A stretch of DNA of 25,657 nucleotides from DATLCI01 sp046714215 (GTDB lineage Bacteria > Acidobacteriota > Terriglobia > Terriglobales > Acidobacteriaceae), in the NCBI GenBank assembly GCA_046714215.1, contig JBKKBM010000065.1:1-25657 (forward strand), read 5' to 3'. Shown piece by piece: positions 1 through 7,754 of the stretch (within the stretch, counting starts at the first letter, position 1; each line of letters starts with the position of its first letter). The notes under the pieces were generated by a model, which was not told where the DNA came from, did not search any database, and saw nothing but the letters and a program-made list of their open reading frames with translations. Both the position numbers and the translations under genes were made by a program.

Positions 1-248
1 GTGCTAGTAACCGCGTGCATGCGCATCTTTTTGTCCATCTTAGGTTCGTAGCGCTTAACGCCATGGAGACCTTCATATATAAGCTCCTGAATCAGCTGTG
101 TGCCTGATGCTTTATATTAGATCAAGATGGTTGACGTTTCGTGAATTTGTGCAAGTTCCCGACCCGAGCGTTTGAGTTCGGGGTAACCCACTTTTTCCGA
201 TACACAGCCGAAAAGGGCGCAGTACGCGCACTTGCAGAGAAATAGGTC
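1..248 (-). pseudogene. Decayed phage terminase large subunit fragment (C-terminal part), runs off left edge
   Basis: Reading leftwards on the minus strand, a stretch with GYPELKR (from about 188) leads into STILI, an in-frame TAA at 117-119, and then YKASGTQLIQELIYEGLHG in the same frame, continuing open to the window edge. From memory this matches the C-terminal nuclease region of many phage terminase large subunits, where the motif reads roughly LIEDKASGTQLIQEL. The stop sits where the conserved Glu is expected and the following Asp is Tyr, so the acidic pair is lost. No start codon or ribosome site fits an intact gene: the open frame upstream runs back into the tRNA. I infer a remnant of a prophage or phage-like element inserted next to tRNA-Ser. 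The upstream limit is approximate; only the part below about 190 resembles the family well. Confidence 0.55.
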
Positions 249-265
249 GTTCGCAGCAGACTGTT

Positions 266-358
266 TGGCGGAGAGAGGGGGATTCGAACCCCCGATAGAG
301 CTTTTGACCCTATAACGGTTTAGCAAACCGCCGCCTTCAGCCACTCGGCCATCTCTCC
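266..358 (-). tRNA. tRNA-Ser (anticodon GCU)
   Basis: The minus strand folds as a class II tRNA. The acceptor strand GGAGAGA at the 5' end (358) pairs with TCTCTCC, followed by discriminator G and an encoded CCA at 266-268. The D-arm contains GGCCGAGTGGCTGAAGGC, the T-arm contains GGTTCGAATCC, and a long variable arm lies between. The anticodon GCT (complement of 322-324) sits in TTTGCTAAA, giving Ser for AGC/AGU codons. Discriminator G and the long variable arm are both normal for tRNA-Ser. A phage terminase remnant begins just beyond the 3' end, which fits tRNA 3' ends being common integration sites. Confidence 0.97.
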
Positions 359-378
359 GGCTTGAATTCGGTCTGATG

Positions 379-384
379 ATTATA
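379..384 (-). promoter_or_regulatory. -10 element of tRNA-Ser promoter
   Basis: The minus strand reads a perfect TATAAT 20 bases upstream of the tRNA 5' end, suitable for a short leader. I see no good -35 hexamer at 16-18 bases upstream, so the call rests on the -10 box and its position. Confidence 0.5.
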
Positions 385-420
385 GCGGAAAAGGGTGGAC
401 CGCCGGGCGGGTGGCGGGCA

Positions 421-454
421 AAAAGAAAAACTCCCTCCGCGAGTGCGCAGGGAG
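421..454 (-). terminator. Rho-independent terminator of the GlsB-like gene
   Basis: On the minus strand, CTCCCT-G-CGC, loop ACTC, GCG-G-AGGGAG forms a stem with one internal G:G mismatch. It is followed at once by TTTTTCTTTT. It lies 24 bases after the stop codon of the GlsB-like gene. Confidence 0.85.
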
Positions 455-478
455 CTTTTCGTTGTTAGGGTATTGCGC

Positions 479-775
479 TTAAGCGGCGCGACGTCCGCGG
501 TCGATGTAGTTGTTCGAGCGACCGCGTCCGGCGATCAGGCGATAGAGCGCGAGCAGTACTACCGACCCGAGAATAGCCAGGCCGATGCTGCCCATGTCAA
601 GGCCAGTGACGCCGGTGCTGCCCCAAAGGGCGCGACCGATGAAGCCGCCCATGAACGCGCCGGCGATGCCGATAAGCATCGTCACGATCCAGCCGCCGGG
701 ATCACGCCCCGGCATCAGGAGTTTGGCGATAGCTCCCGCCACCAAACCCAGAACGATCCATGCAAGAAAACCCAT
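479..775 (-). CDS. GlsB/YeaQ/YmgE-family small membrane protein
   Basis: The 98-residue protein begins MGFLAWIVLGLVAGAIAKLL and has three hydrophobic segments (about 3-21, 28-50 and 62-82), glycine-rich in the first two. It ends in a short basic tail (GRGRSNNYIDRGRR). This architecture and the LxxGxxAGxIAKLLMPGxDPGG pattern are typical of the GlsB/YeaQ/YmgE (transglycosylase-associated) family of inner-membrane proteins, which are linked to stress responses but have no established biochemical activity. The reading frame is open further upstream, but I chose this ATG because a strong GGAGGTGAGG ribosome site lies just before it. The gene is monocistronic, with a good terminator downstream at 421-454. 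Its upstream region is the inverted-repeat element described separately. Confidence 0.88.
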   Translation of the reverse strand: MGFLAWIVLGLVAGAIAKLLMPGRDPGGWIVTMLIGIAGAFMGGFIGRALWGSTGVTGLDMGSIGLAILGSVVLLALYRLIAGRGRSNNYIDRGRRAA

Positions 776-892
776 AACCTCACCTCCAAGAAAAGCTACT
801 TCTTTGGACAGAATTTTGCGTGGCGAGGATGGCCGCCGTGTTGGTCGGGATGAGCCGCGTGGCTCAAAATATCCGCTCTTTATGGGCAAGAA

Positions 893-1110
893 AAGCGTTT
901 ACCGCAAAGGACGTGGCGGACCGGAAAGAAAAATCAGAGTAAGAGCAAAGCGAACGCTTTTACCGCAAAAGACCGCAAAAACAAGGAAATCCAACGCAAG
1001 GATGGAGAGGAAAAGAAAAGTGAACTTGCCCATACCTTGCTCTTCCTTCGCTTTACCCTTGTTTTGCCTTTGCGTTCCTCTGCGTCCTTTGCGGTAAAAA
1101 ACGTTCAAAG
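893..1110. repeat. Intergenic inverted-repeat element built on ACCGCAAAGGACG
   Basis: The 344-base gap between the GlsB-like gene and the M1-like gene has no convincing gene. It holds three copies of a TTTACCGCAAAGGAC-type motif: ACCGCAAAGGACG at 901-913, a variant ACCGCAAAAGACC from 962, and an inverted exact copy of the 13-mer at 1083-1095. The left half is purine-rich and the right half pyrimidine-rich on the plus strand. About 950-1018 and 1036-1110 are therefore approximate reverse complements (both read GAACG, T-run, ACCGCAAA and then ACAAGG further in) and could fold into a long imperfect hairpin. From memory, repeats of the form ACCGCAGAGG/ACGCAGAGG are common between genes in Acidobacteriota and other environmental genomes. 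The left edge is approximate. Confidence 0.6.
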
Positions 1111-1119
1111 GAAAGCGCG

Positions 1120-3672
1120 TCAAGGTTGGCGGAGCACGGTGGAATAAGGGTCGAGGAGGAGTTTCTTGGTACCGGCGGGGACGGTAAGTTTGAATTCCGT
1201 GCGCTCACCGTCGGCGAAGATGCGGCCCGCGAAGACGGGCGGGGCGTCCTCAGCGACGGTATAGATAGGGACGGAGGTGACAAGCAATTCCGGAGCATCC
1301 TGCTGCAGGATGACGCCGGAAGCGGTGGTGCGGCGGCCGGTGGCGACGATGCGGACGTTATCGAGCTTGATGGCAGGGATGGCGCTGCCGTTGATCCAGC
1401 CATCGTAGAACCAGTCGAGCGACGGCCGCTCTTCAAAGGCGGCAGCGCGCGGCAGCGCCTTTTCAAAGGCAGCGAGAAAATCGCGCGTACTCATTTTTTT
1501 GCCGGCAAAGCGGGTTTGCAGGCCGCGTAGTACGGAGAAAAAGATCGCATCCGGGTCGGCGGGAGGGGGCGCGGCACCGGCCTTGGGGGTAACCCGCGCG
1601 GGCGCAGCAGTGGCGTCTTTCATCATCTCGCGCAGCATGTGCAGCAGCCAGGTGCCGCGTCCGTAGACCACCGGGTCATAGGCGCCGGCGAAGCGCGATG
1701 AATGCAAGCGCAGGCCGAGGCGGACGGGGCCCGCGTCCTTGTAGGGACGGTCGTCGCCGCGGGTGGGCTTTTCCAGTAACGATTTCCGGTAGTAGTCGAG
1801 CAGCTTGCGGAAGAGATCCGGGTCTTCGTGTTCGAGCTTGAGCAAGGCGCAATAGTTAGCGAGCGCTTCCATCAGCCACTGGTCGCGATAACTTTCCCAG
1901 AAGACATTGTTGCCCCACCATTGGTGGGCGACTTCGTGTTCGGTCATCAGGTGATCGAAGAGCAAGTCGTTGATGGCGACGGCGCCGAAGCGGCTGGGTT
2001 CGCGGGCCGTGCGGTCGAGGAAGACATAGCTAGAGAGAAAGACGAGTCCGGGCCAGCCCTGGCTGTTGGGGCCGGGAAGCTGAGTGATCGAGAGTGAGGC
2101 GTAAGGGTAGGCGCCGATGCGGGGCACGAGAAACTCCATCATGGCAGCGGCATTTTTACCGACCAGGGCGGCGTTCCGGCTGGGGTCGGGGAGGGGCGCG
2201 GGGATGCGCCGTCCGGGGGGGCCGCCAAAGGGAGACGAAGCGGGGCGTCCGCGTTCGAAGTCTGTTTCCATGCCGCGCGCGGAGTAAATATCCAGCTTGG
2301 TGGTGCCTACCGTCATGGGAGTGTTCACGTATTTGCCCAGATTGAATCCCGCCAGGGGGACGGGATGTTCCGATACGAAGCGTGATTCCTCCATCCCGTC
2401 CCTGGTGACCGCGCCCACGCGTTTGCCGGTGGCGAGCAGCTTCCACTCGGATGGATGACGGAACTCGAGATCGAAATTCGACATGGCGGTGCCCCGGTTG
2501 GGATACCACGTGCCCCGCGCGCCCACATATAAGAGGCCTCCACCGGCTTCAGACATCACTGACCCGGCGTAGGTGAAGGTCACTTGCAGCGTTTGGCCGA
2601 TTACCAGCGGCTGCGGAAATATGACGGTCACGGTATCGTTACCGCGGCGCGCCAGTTGGCTGCCTTCAAGGGCCTCATTCTGGATGAAGTCCAGATTCAC
2701 CGGAGGCTGGCCGGCCGTTTCCCACTCGATGCGCGAGAGTTTGAGATAACGGGAAAGTTCAAAGAGCACGGCGCGCGCGCCCGATTGCACGGTACGCAAG
2801 GTCAGCGTGGCTGAGCCCGCGAGATCGGTGGGCGGGCGTACATCCATCTTGACCTTGTAATCGGAGATCTCGACGACGCGGGAAGCGGTGGAAGCAGAGA
2901 CACCCGTGGTTTGCGCTTTGCGCTCGCTCTGCATGGGGAATGACATCCACAGGTCGTAGAAGCGGCCGTGGGGAGTGAAGGTGAGCTGCCGCACTGAGAT
3001 CTGCTCTGACGACAGAGGGTCGAAGGCCACTTCGAAGCTTCCCAATTTTTCTCCATTCACGCGGGCGTAGAGAAATTCCCCGGCGTAATCGGCCGATGAA
3101 GATTTGGGCGCGTACGTCAGGCCGATCAGTACCCGGAGAGAGTCAGCCTCAGAGAGCGACAGGGCGAGGGCGTGGTGCTTGTCGATGAACGCCGCGGCGC
3201 CCTCCGGAGGACGCAGATGGGGAGCCAGGGTAGTGACGATGGCGTCGTCGGCAAAGCGAAAATAAGCGAGAGAAAAGCGCTCGCTGAGCACGGCAACCTT
3301 GGCGAACAGAGAAAGCGAGTGACGTTCGGTGAAGTCCGGGGGGACGATGAGGATCTCGCCTTCGCCTTCGAAGAGAGCACCGGTGATGCGTCCATTGACC
3401 GCGCGGGTGAAGGCGATGGTGCCATCGTTGAGCGAGATATGAACATCTTCGCGATCAATGGAGGCGTCGCGCACGCGATAGACCGCGGCAGGGTCAAGCG
3501 GCAGGTTGCCCACTTGGCGGTAAAGGTCGGCGACGGTAGTGCCGGCGGTCTTAGAGGCAGTGGTGCCGGGGGCTGTGGTTCCAACGGACGGTGGCGGGGT
3601 CTGAGCCGCGGCGGGTAAAGTCGCGAACAAGACAAGGGTCGATCCGATCAAACGCGGAAGCCAACCGGTCAA
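1120..3672 (-). CDS. Secreted M1-like (gluzincin) metallopeptidase
   Basis: From the chosen TTG start this is an 850-residue protein with a signal peptide (basic start, hydrophobic core, cleavage near AAAQ at 21-24). A beta-rich N-terminal half is followed by an M1 aminopeptidase-like catalytic region. The zinc motif is H579-E-V-A-H583 with the third ligand E602 after 18 residues (WLMEALANY, cf. the usual WLNEGFA), and a candidate catalytic Tyr is Y670 in VVYGRG. The usual GxMEN exopeptidase motif upstream is not visible: the matching stretch is PGPNSQGWPGLVFLSS (533-548). The protein is probably a periplasmic or secreted zinc peptidase, but aminopeptidase specificity is not assured. The frame is open well upstream (to 4230), only as a shadow of the divergent gene. 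The start is uncertain because no good ribosome site is seen; GTG at 3720 is an alternative. Confidence 0.85.
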   Translation of the reverse strand: MTGWLPRLIGSTLVLFATLPAAAQTPPPSVGTTAPGTTASKTAGTTVADLYRQVGNLPLDPAAVYRVRDASIDREDVHISLNDGTIAFTRAVNGRITGALFEGEGEILIVPPDFTERHSLSLFAKVAVLSERFSLAYFRFADDAIVTTLAPHLRPPEGAAAFIDKHHALALSLSEADSLRVLIGLTYAPKSSSADYAGEFLYARVNGEKLGSFEVAFDPLSSEQISVRQLTFTPHGRFYDLWMSFPMQSERKAQTTGVSASTASRVVEISDYKVKMDVRPPTDLAGSATLTLRTVQSGARAVLFELSRYLKLSRIEWETAGQPPVNLDFIQNEALEGSQLARRGNDTVTVIFPQPLVIGQTLQVTFTYAGSVMSEAGGGLLYVGARGTWYPNRGTAMSNFDLEFRHPSEWKLLATGKRVGAVTRDGMEESRFVSEHPVPLAGFNLGKYVNTPMTVGTTKLDIYSARGMETDFERGRPASSPFGGPPGRRIPAPLPDPSRNAALVGKNAAAMMEFLVPRIGAYPYASLSITQLPGPNSQGWPGLVFLSSYVFLDRTAREPSRFGAVAINDLLFDHLMTEHEVAHQWWGNNVFWESYRDQWLMEALANYCALLKLEHEDPDLFRKLLDYYRKSLLEKPTRGDDRPYKDAGPVRLGLRLHSSRFAGAYDPVVYGRGTWLLHMLREMMKDATAAPARVTPKAGAAPPPADPDAIFFSVLRGLQTRFAGKKMSTRDFLAAFEKALPRAAAFEERPSLDWFYDGWINGSAIPAIKLDNVRIVATGRRTTASGVILQQDAPELLVTSVPIYTVAEDAPPVFAGRIFADGERTEFKLTVPAGTKKLLLDPYSTVLRQP

Positions 3673-3688
3673 TAGGAGGCAGGGAGAG

Positions 3689-5146
3689 TTGTTGGTAGAA
3701 TCTGGCTTTGTGACTCCCACCCGAACCCATTCCCGTATTGGCCGCATGGCGGCGCTGGCCTTGTTCGTCAGCGTGGCGGTAGCGAGCGCCCAGGCGGAGA
3801 CCATCCGCCTGAAGAATGGACGCATCATCCTTGCCGATAGTGTGCGCGAATTAGACGGGCGGGTGGAATACACCATCGGTGACAACACGTTTGCCATTCC
3901 CAAGTCGGCGGTCGTCTCTATAGACACCGGCGGCACCCCCCATGTTACCCGCAGGGATGACCTGCCGGCGCCGCCAGTCGTCCCAAAAGACGAATCGCTG
4001 GGACCGGAGATGATGCTCACGGCGCAGGTGGTAGTGAATGGCAAGGTAGACCAGTCGGCGCTCACCGCCGTGGAGATGGAAGGGGACAGCGAAAAGTCAG
4101 CGGTGGCGAATTTTCTGGCGGCCAAGCATGAGCGCACGAATGGCAGTCCGGAAAAGGCGGAGCGCTTCATCCGGCGGGCGCGAACCTTTTTGCCCGTACA
4201 TGATGTGCTGATGACGAACCATGCTTCCATCCTGCTGCAGTTAAACCGCTATGCGGACGCGGCCGCGGTGGCGGAGCAAGCGATACGGGTCACACCGACT
4301 TCCGCCACCGGCTTCGCCTTGCTGGGCTATGCGAACCTGCAAATGAACAAGACGAAGGCAGCCATCCGCGCGCTCAAGCGGTCGTTAGAGTTGCAGCCGG
4401 ACGAGAAGATCGAAGAATTGCTGCAAAGAGCGGAGCGGGAGTCGAAGACCGAAGCGGAATTCCGGCAGGACGATAGTACCCACTTTGCGCTGCGCTATGA
4501 AGGGTCGCAAGCGCCGGCTGAGCTGCGGCGCCAGATACTGGATACGCTGGAGCGCCATTACAACCAGTTGGTGAACGACTTAGGATTTTCTCCGCGGGAG
4601 ACCATCTCCGTCTCGCTTTACACGGACCAGCAATTTTTCGATGTGACGCGCGCGGCAGCCTGGGTGGGGGCCCTCAATGACGGCAAACTGCGGCTGCCCA
4701 TCAACGGCGTGGAGGTGGTGGACACCACCTTTTCGCGGGTGATGAAGCATGAATTGGCGCACTCTTTCATCAACCAGATGACGCGGGGAAGGTGTCCCAC
4801 GTGGCTGAATGAGGGCATCGCGCAATTGCTGGAACCGCGCAGCGCGGCGCCGGAAGGGCGCCGACTGGCGGCCCTTTACGGTGCCCAACGCAATATCCCG
4901 CTCAATCAACTGGAGGGGTCGTTCCTGCGCTTTTCTGCGGACGAAGCGACGGTGGCGTATGCGCAATCGTTGATCGCCGCCGAATATATCCGTGACACCT
5001 ACGGCGTGAGCACCCTGGCGCAGGTGATGAAGCGGATCGGGGAGGGGCAATCCACCGAATCCGCTTTGCGCAGCACCATCCATTCCGGGTATGCGCAGTT
5101 CGAGCAGGAGTTGGCCCGCCACCTGCGCCGCAGCTACGGCGAGTAA
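3689..5146 (+). CDS. Exported TPR protein with peptidase-MA-like (gluzincin) domain
   Basis: The 485-residue protein starts with a signal peptide (core AALALFVSVAVASAQA, 21-36) and a small beta region (ETIRLKNGRIILAD... to about 79). A TPR-like helical section (about 135-250, including SATGFALLGYANLQMNKTKA) comes next. A C-terminal gluzincin domain carries H354-E-L-A-H358 and downstream TWLNEGIAQLLE with E375 as likely third zinc ligand. This layout matches peptidase-MA-like proteins (PF13485 type), often found in Acidobacteriota. The substrate is unknown. The TTG at 3689 has AGGAGG at 3674-3679. GTG at 3710 is an alternative: a TAGAAT box at 3696-3701 would make it nearly leaderless. The gene is divergent from the M1-like gene, with only about 16 bases between the chosen starts. 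Confidence 0.85.
   Translation: MLVESGFVTPTRTHSRIGRMAALALFVSVAVASAQAETIRLKNGRIILADSVRELDGRVEYTIGDNTFAIPKSAVVSIDTGGTPHVTRRDDLPAPPVVPKDESLGPEMMLTAQVVVNGKVDQSALTAVEMEGDSEKSAVANFLAAKHERTNGSPEKAERFIRRARTFLPVHDVLMTNHASILLQLNRYADAAAVAEQAIRVTPTSATGFALLGYANLQMNKTKAAIRALKRSLELQPDEKIEELLQRAERESKTEAEFRQDDSTHFALRYEGSQAPAELRRQILDTLERHYNQLVNDLGFSPRETISVSLYTDQQFFDVTRAAAWVGALNDGKLRLPINGVEVVDTTFSRVMKHELAHSFINQMTRGRCPTWLNEGIAQLLEPRSAAPEGRRLAALYGAQRNIPLNQLEGSFLRFSADEATVAYAQSLIAAEYIRDTYGVSTLAQVMKRIGEGQSTESALRSTIHSGYAQFEQELARHLRRSYGE
3696..3701 (+). promoter_or_regulatory. Possible -10 box (TAGAAT) for a near-leaderless transcript
   Basis: TAGAAT ends 8 bases before the in-frame GTG at 3710 of the TPR/peptidase gene. 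If used as a -10 box, transcription would start at about that GTG. No convincing -35 is seen. The same box sits 6 bases before the ATG of aroC. Confidence 0.3.
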
Positions 5147-5215
5147 AGTTAAGGGCATTTCTAAGGGGCGAAAGTTGTGATAACGTAATCGTCCCCAGGG
5201 TACCCGTTCTCCCGC

Positions 5216-6013
5216 ATGAAACTATCTTTCCAGTCGAGCGCACCGGCTCCGGTCAACCGGCAGCCGGCTCACACGGTGATCCCGGAGATGACGACCGCGA
5301 TGCTGGCGGCTAAGTATCGGGGAGCGCGCATCGGCGGCGACTTTTACGATTTTGTACTGGTGGGCGGATCCAAGCTGTTGTTCGTGATACTGGACATCGC
5401 GGGCAAGCGGGAGACGGCGCTGCACTCAGCGGCGATCGCGCAAGATCACTTCCGGCTGCGGGGCGCAGAGTTATTCGGCGCGCCCGGAGCGGAAGACTCC
5501 GCTTCCGTCACGGCCCTGCTGCTGGAGATGAATCGCGCCATCATCAGTACGGCGGCGGGCGGGGTGTGCCATGCGCCGACGTTTCTGGGTTGCTACGACG
5601 AGGCCATCGGCGTGCTGACCTACATCAATGCCGGACACACGCCGGGCGTGATGAAGGATGCGCAAGGCACGCTTTTGCTGGAAGCCAATGGACTGCCGCT
5701 GGGCTTGTTCTCCCACGCCACCCACGACGCGCAATTCTGCGCGCTGGGAGCGGGTGCCAGCTTGACCCTGGTGTCGAAAGGCTTTGTGGAGACGAGAAAT
5801 GGGAACCAGGAGTTCGGCATTGAAGGCGCCCGCAAGTTGATCGACCAAGGGACCTGGACGTCCGCCGACGAACTTTGTAGCCGCTTGCACGAGGCGGCGC
5901 TGGCCCATGAGAAACGGTCTTCGTTCCCGAGCCTGAGTTTTGCCGGCATCGGCCGGCAGGAACCCAACGATCTCACCGTTCTGGCGCTGGTGCGCAAAGC
6001 CGCGGGCCAGTAG
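5216..6013 (+). CDS. SpoIIE/RsbU-type PP2C phosphatase homologue, probable metal-site mutant
   Basis: The 265-residue protein consists almost entirely of a PPM/SpoIIE-type domain without a sensor domain. Visible family motifs are GGDFYDF (40-46), LDIAGK (59-64, cf. DVSGHG), YINAGHTPG (136-144), NGLPLGLF (158-165), the SxG turn at 187-189 and NDLTVLAL (251-258). In active relatives four Asp residues bind metal. Here D42 and D60 are kept, but the Asp of the TDG/SDG motif is K188 (VSKGFVE) and the first Asp of the DD/DN-x-T motif is N251. The codons (AAA and AAC) are clear. Family members usually dephosphorylate anti-sigma antagonists in partner switching; this one may be inactive or a binding protein. 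No strong ribosome site is seen, so the ATG is chosen by motif coverage. The gap to the preceding gene is about 70 bases. Confidence 0.85.
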   Translation: MKLSFQSSAPAPVNRQPAHTVIPEMTTAMLAAKYRGARIGGDFYDFVLVGGSKLLFVILDIAGKRETALHSAAIAQDHFRLRGAELFGAPGAEDSASVTALLLEMNRAIISTAAGGVCHAPTFLGCYDEAIGVLTYINAGHTPGVMKDAQGTLLLEANGLPLGLFSHATHDAQFCALGAGASLTLVSKGFVETRNGNQEFGIEGARKLIDQGTWTSADELCSRLHEAALAHEKRSSFPSLSFAGIGRQEPNDLTVLALVRKAAGQ

Positions 6014-6114
6014 CCGGGCTGCCGATTGCCGCTGTTGGGAGGGCGGTGGTAGCATGCGCACGTCTACCCGGCCGCTACTGACTCCGCCGTTGAAGGCACC
6101 CGTTGAGGTCACAC

Positions 6115-7731
6115 GTGAAGAAGAAGCCTCTCGTCATCGCTGGTTCCGCTGTTCTCCTCCTCATCCTGCTGGTGGTTGCGCTCCCTCTACTCATCAATGC
6201 GGAACAATTCCGGCCCATGGTGGAAAGCCAAGCCAAGGCGGCCTTGGGCCGCGAAGTGAAGGTGGGCCGGTTGGAACTGTCGCTGTGGCGCGGTGGGGTG
6301 ATCGCAGAGCAGTTGCAGATCGCGGACGATCCCGCTTTCAGCAAGGCGCCATTCGTGGTGGCGAAGTCGCTGGCCGTAGGGGTGGAGATGCTGCCAATGA
6401 TCTTCTCCCGTGAAGCCAAGGTCACGTCGGTGGAGTTGCAAGAGCCGCAGATCAGCTTGATGCGCAACAGCGCGGGCAAGTGGAACTTTGATTCGTTGGG
6501 CACGGTGCCCGGTGCCCGGCCAGCGAAGGATCCCGCGAAGAAGACGCCGCCCCCGGCACTCACCGTGCAAAACCTGATCATCACCGATGGCAAGATCACG
6601 TTGGTGCAGCGGGGCCAGCAGCGCGTATATGAGAACGTGAACGTGGTGGTAAAGAATTTTTCCACCACGTCCAACTTCCCTTTTGAAGTAAGTGCCCAGA
6701 CCCCGGGCGGCGGCAGCCTGAAGATTGATGGTAACGCCGGACCGCTGGAGGCAGGCGACATGACGCAAACGCCGTTGAGCGCGAACATCGAGGTCAAAGA
6801 TCTCGACTTGGGTGCGACCGGATTTGTGCCGGCGGCTTCAGGGATCGGGGGCAAACTGGATTATCAGGGCAAGATCAAGTCAGACGGCAAGAAGCTGCAT
6901 GCGGAAGGCAAGGCGACCACTACGCAGTTGAAGGTGGTGAAAGGGGGCGCACCGGCGCAGCGTCCGGTGACGCTGGATTATGCCTCCGACCTCGACCTGG
7001 TGCAAAAACGGGGCACGCTCACGCGCGGCGACATTCTCATCGGGCAAAGCAAAGCGAAGCTGACCGGCGACTTTGATACTCGGGGCGAGACCATCGTGGT
7101 GAATGCGCGCCTGAAGGGCGACAACATGGCCATCGACCAACTGGCGGGCGTGCTGCCGGCGTTCGGAGTGATCCTGCCGGCGGGCACGCAACTGCAGGGC
7201 GGCACGGTGAACGCCGACTTGCGGCTGCAAGGGCCTCTGGACCGCCTGGTGACGACGGGCCCCGTCCAGGTAACGAATGCGAAGCTGAGCGGATTCAATC
7301 TGAAGTCGCGCGCGTCAGCGGTGTCGTCGCTGGCGGGGATGCCGTCGGCCTCCGACTTGATCATCCAGGCGCTGAATTCGCGATTGCGAGTGGCCCCGGA
7401 GGGTATCCGCGCAGAAGGGATCCACGTAGTGCTTCCGGGGGTGGGCACGGTAATGGGTGATGGCGTGATCGGCGCTAACAATTCCCTCGACTTCAAGATG
7501 CGGGCGCAACTGCAAGGGGGAGGCGGGTTGATCGGCGGCATGTCCGCGCTGTCCACCTTGGGGCAGTCCAAGGGCGAGATTCCTTTTATGATCAAGGGCA
7601 CTACCAGCAATCCGGTGTTTGTTCCTGACGTAGCGGCGGCCATGGGCAACACCATGAGAGCGCCGGTGCAAGGGGTGCAAGGCGTAGGCGGGATGTTTGG
7701 CGGGCTGTTCGGGAAGAAGAAAAAAGAATAG
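6115..7731 (+). CDS. AsmA-family protein
   Basis: The 538-residue protein has an N-terminal basic stretch (MKKKP) and one membrane helix (about 6-28). An AsmA-type start follows: NAEQFRPMVESQAKAALGRE, then VGRLELSLWRGGVIAEQLQI. The long remainder is beta-rich. A C-terminal section contains the LNSRLRVAPEGIRAEGIHV-like pattern typical of AsmA C-terminal domains. The end is GLFGKKKKE. AsmA-like proteins are inner-membrane anchored with the bulk in the periplasm, and relatives are implicated in outer-membrane assembly and lipid transport; the exact role here is unknown. I prefer GTG at 6115 because GAGGT lies about 6 bases upstream. The in-frame TTG at 6103 would add four residues. A weak promoter-like pair (TTGCCG at 6026, TAGCAT at 6050) precedes it. 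Confidence 0.85.
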   Translation: MKKKPLVIAGSAVLLLILLVVALPLLINAEQFRPMVESQAKAALGREVKVGRLELSLWRGGVIAEQLQIADDPAFSKAPFVVAKSLAVGVEMLPMIFSREAKVTSVELQEPQISLMRNSAGKWNFDSLGTVPGARPAKDPAKKTPPPALTVQNLIITDGKITLVQRGQQRVYENVNVVVKNFSTTSNFPFEVSAQTPGGGSLKIDGNAGPLEAGDMTQTPLSANIEVKDLDLGATGFVPAASGIGGKLDYQGKIKSDGKKLHAEGKATTTQLKVVKGGAPAQRPVTLDYASDLDLVQKRGTLTRGDILIGQSKAKLTGDFDTRGETIVVNARLKGDNMAIDQLAGVLPAFGVILPAGTQLQGGTVNADLRLQGPLDRLVTTGPVQVTNAKLSGFNLKSRASAVSSLAGMPSASDLIIQALNSRLRVAPEGIRAEGIHVVLPGVGTVMGDGVIGANNSLDFKMRAQLQGGGGLIGGMSALSTLGQSKGEIPFMIKGTTSNPVFVPDVAAAMGNTMRAPVQGVQGVGGMFGGLFGKKKKE

Positions 7732-7754
7732 TAAGCCAGTTTATTGTGCAGCCG

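Noticed and set aside
395..853. Plus-strand open frame of 152 codons over the GlsB-like gene
   Set aside because: It has low-complexity composition and is antisense to a gene with strong ribosome site and terminator.
851..866. TGAGCC-GCGT-GGCTCA hairpin as a terminator
   Set aside because: The stem is only 6 bp, with no T-run on either strand, and no gene ends next to it.
3673..4230. In-frame N-terminal extension of the M1-like protein by up to 186 residues
   Set aside because: It lies antisense to the TPR/peptidase gene, has no signal peptide or family resemblance, and would bury the clear signal peptide at 3600-3672.
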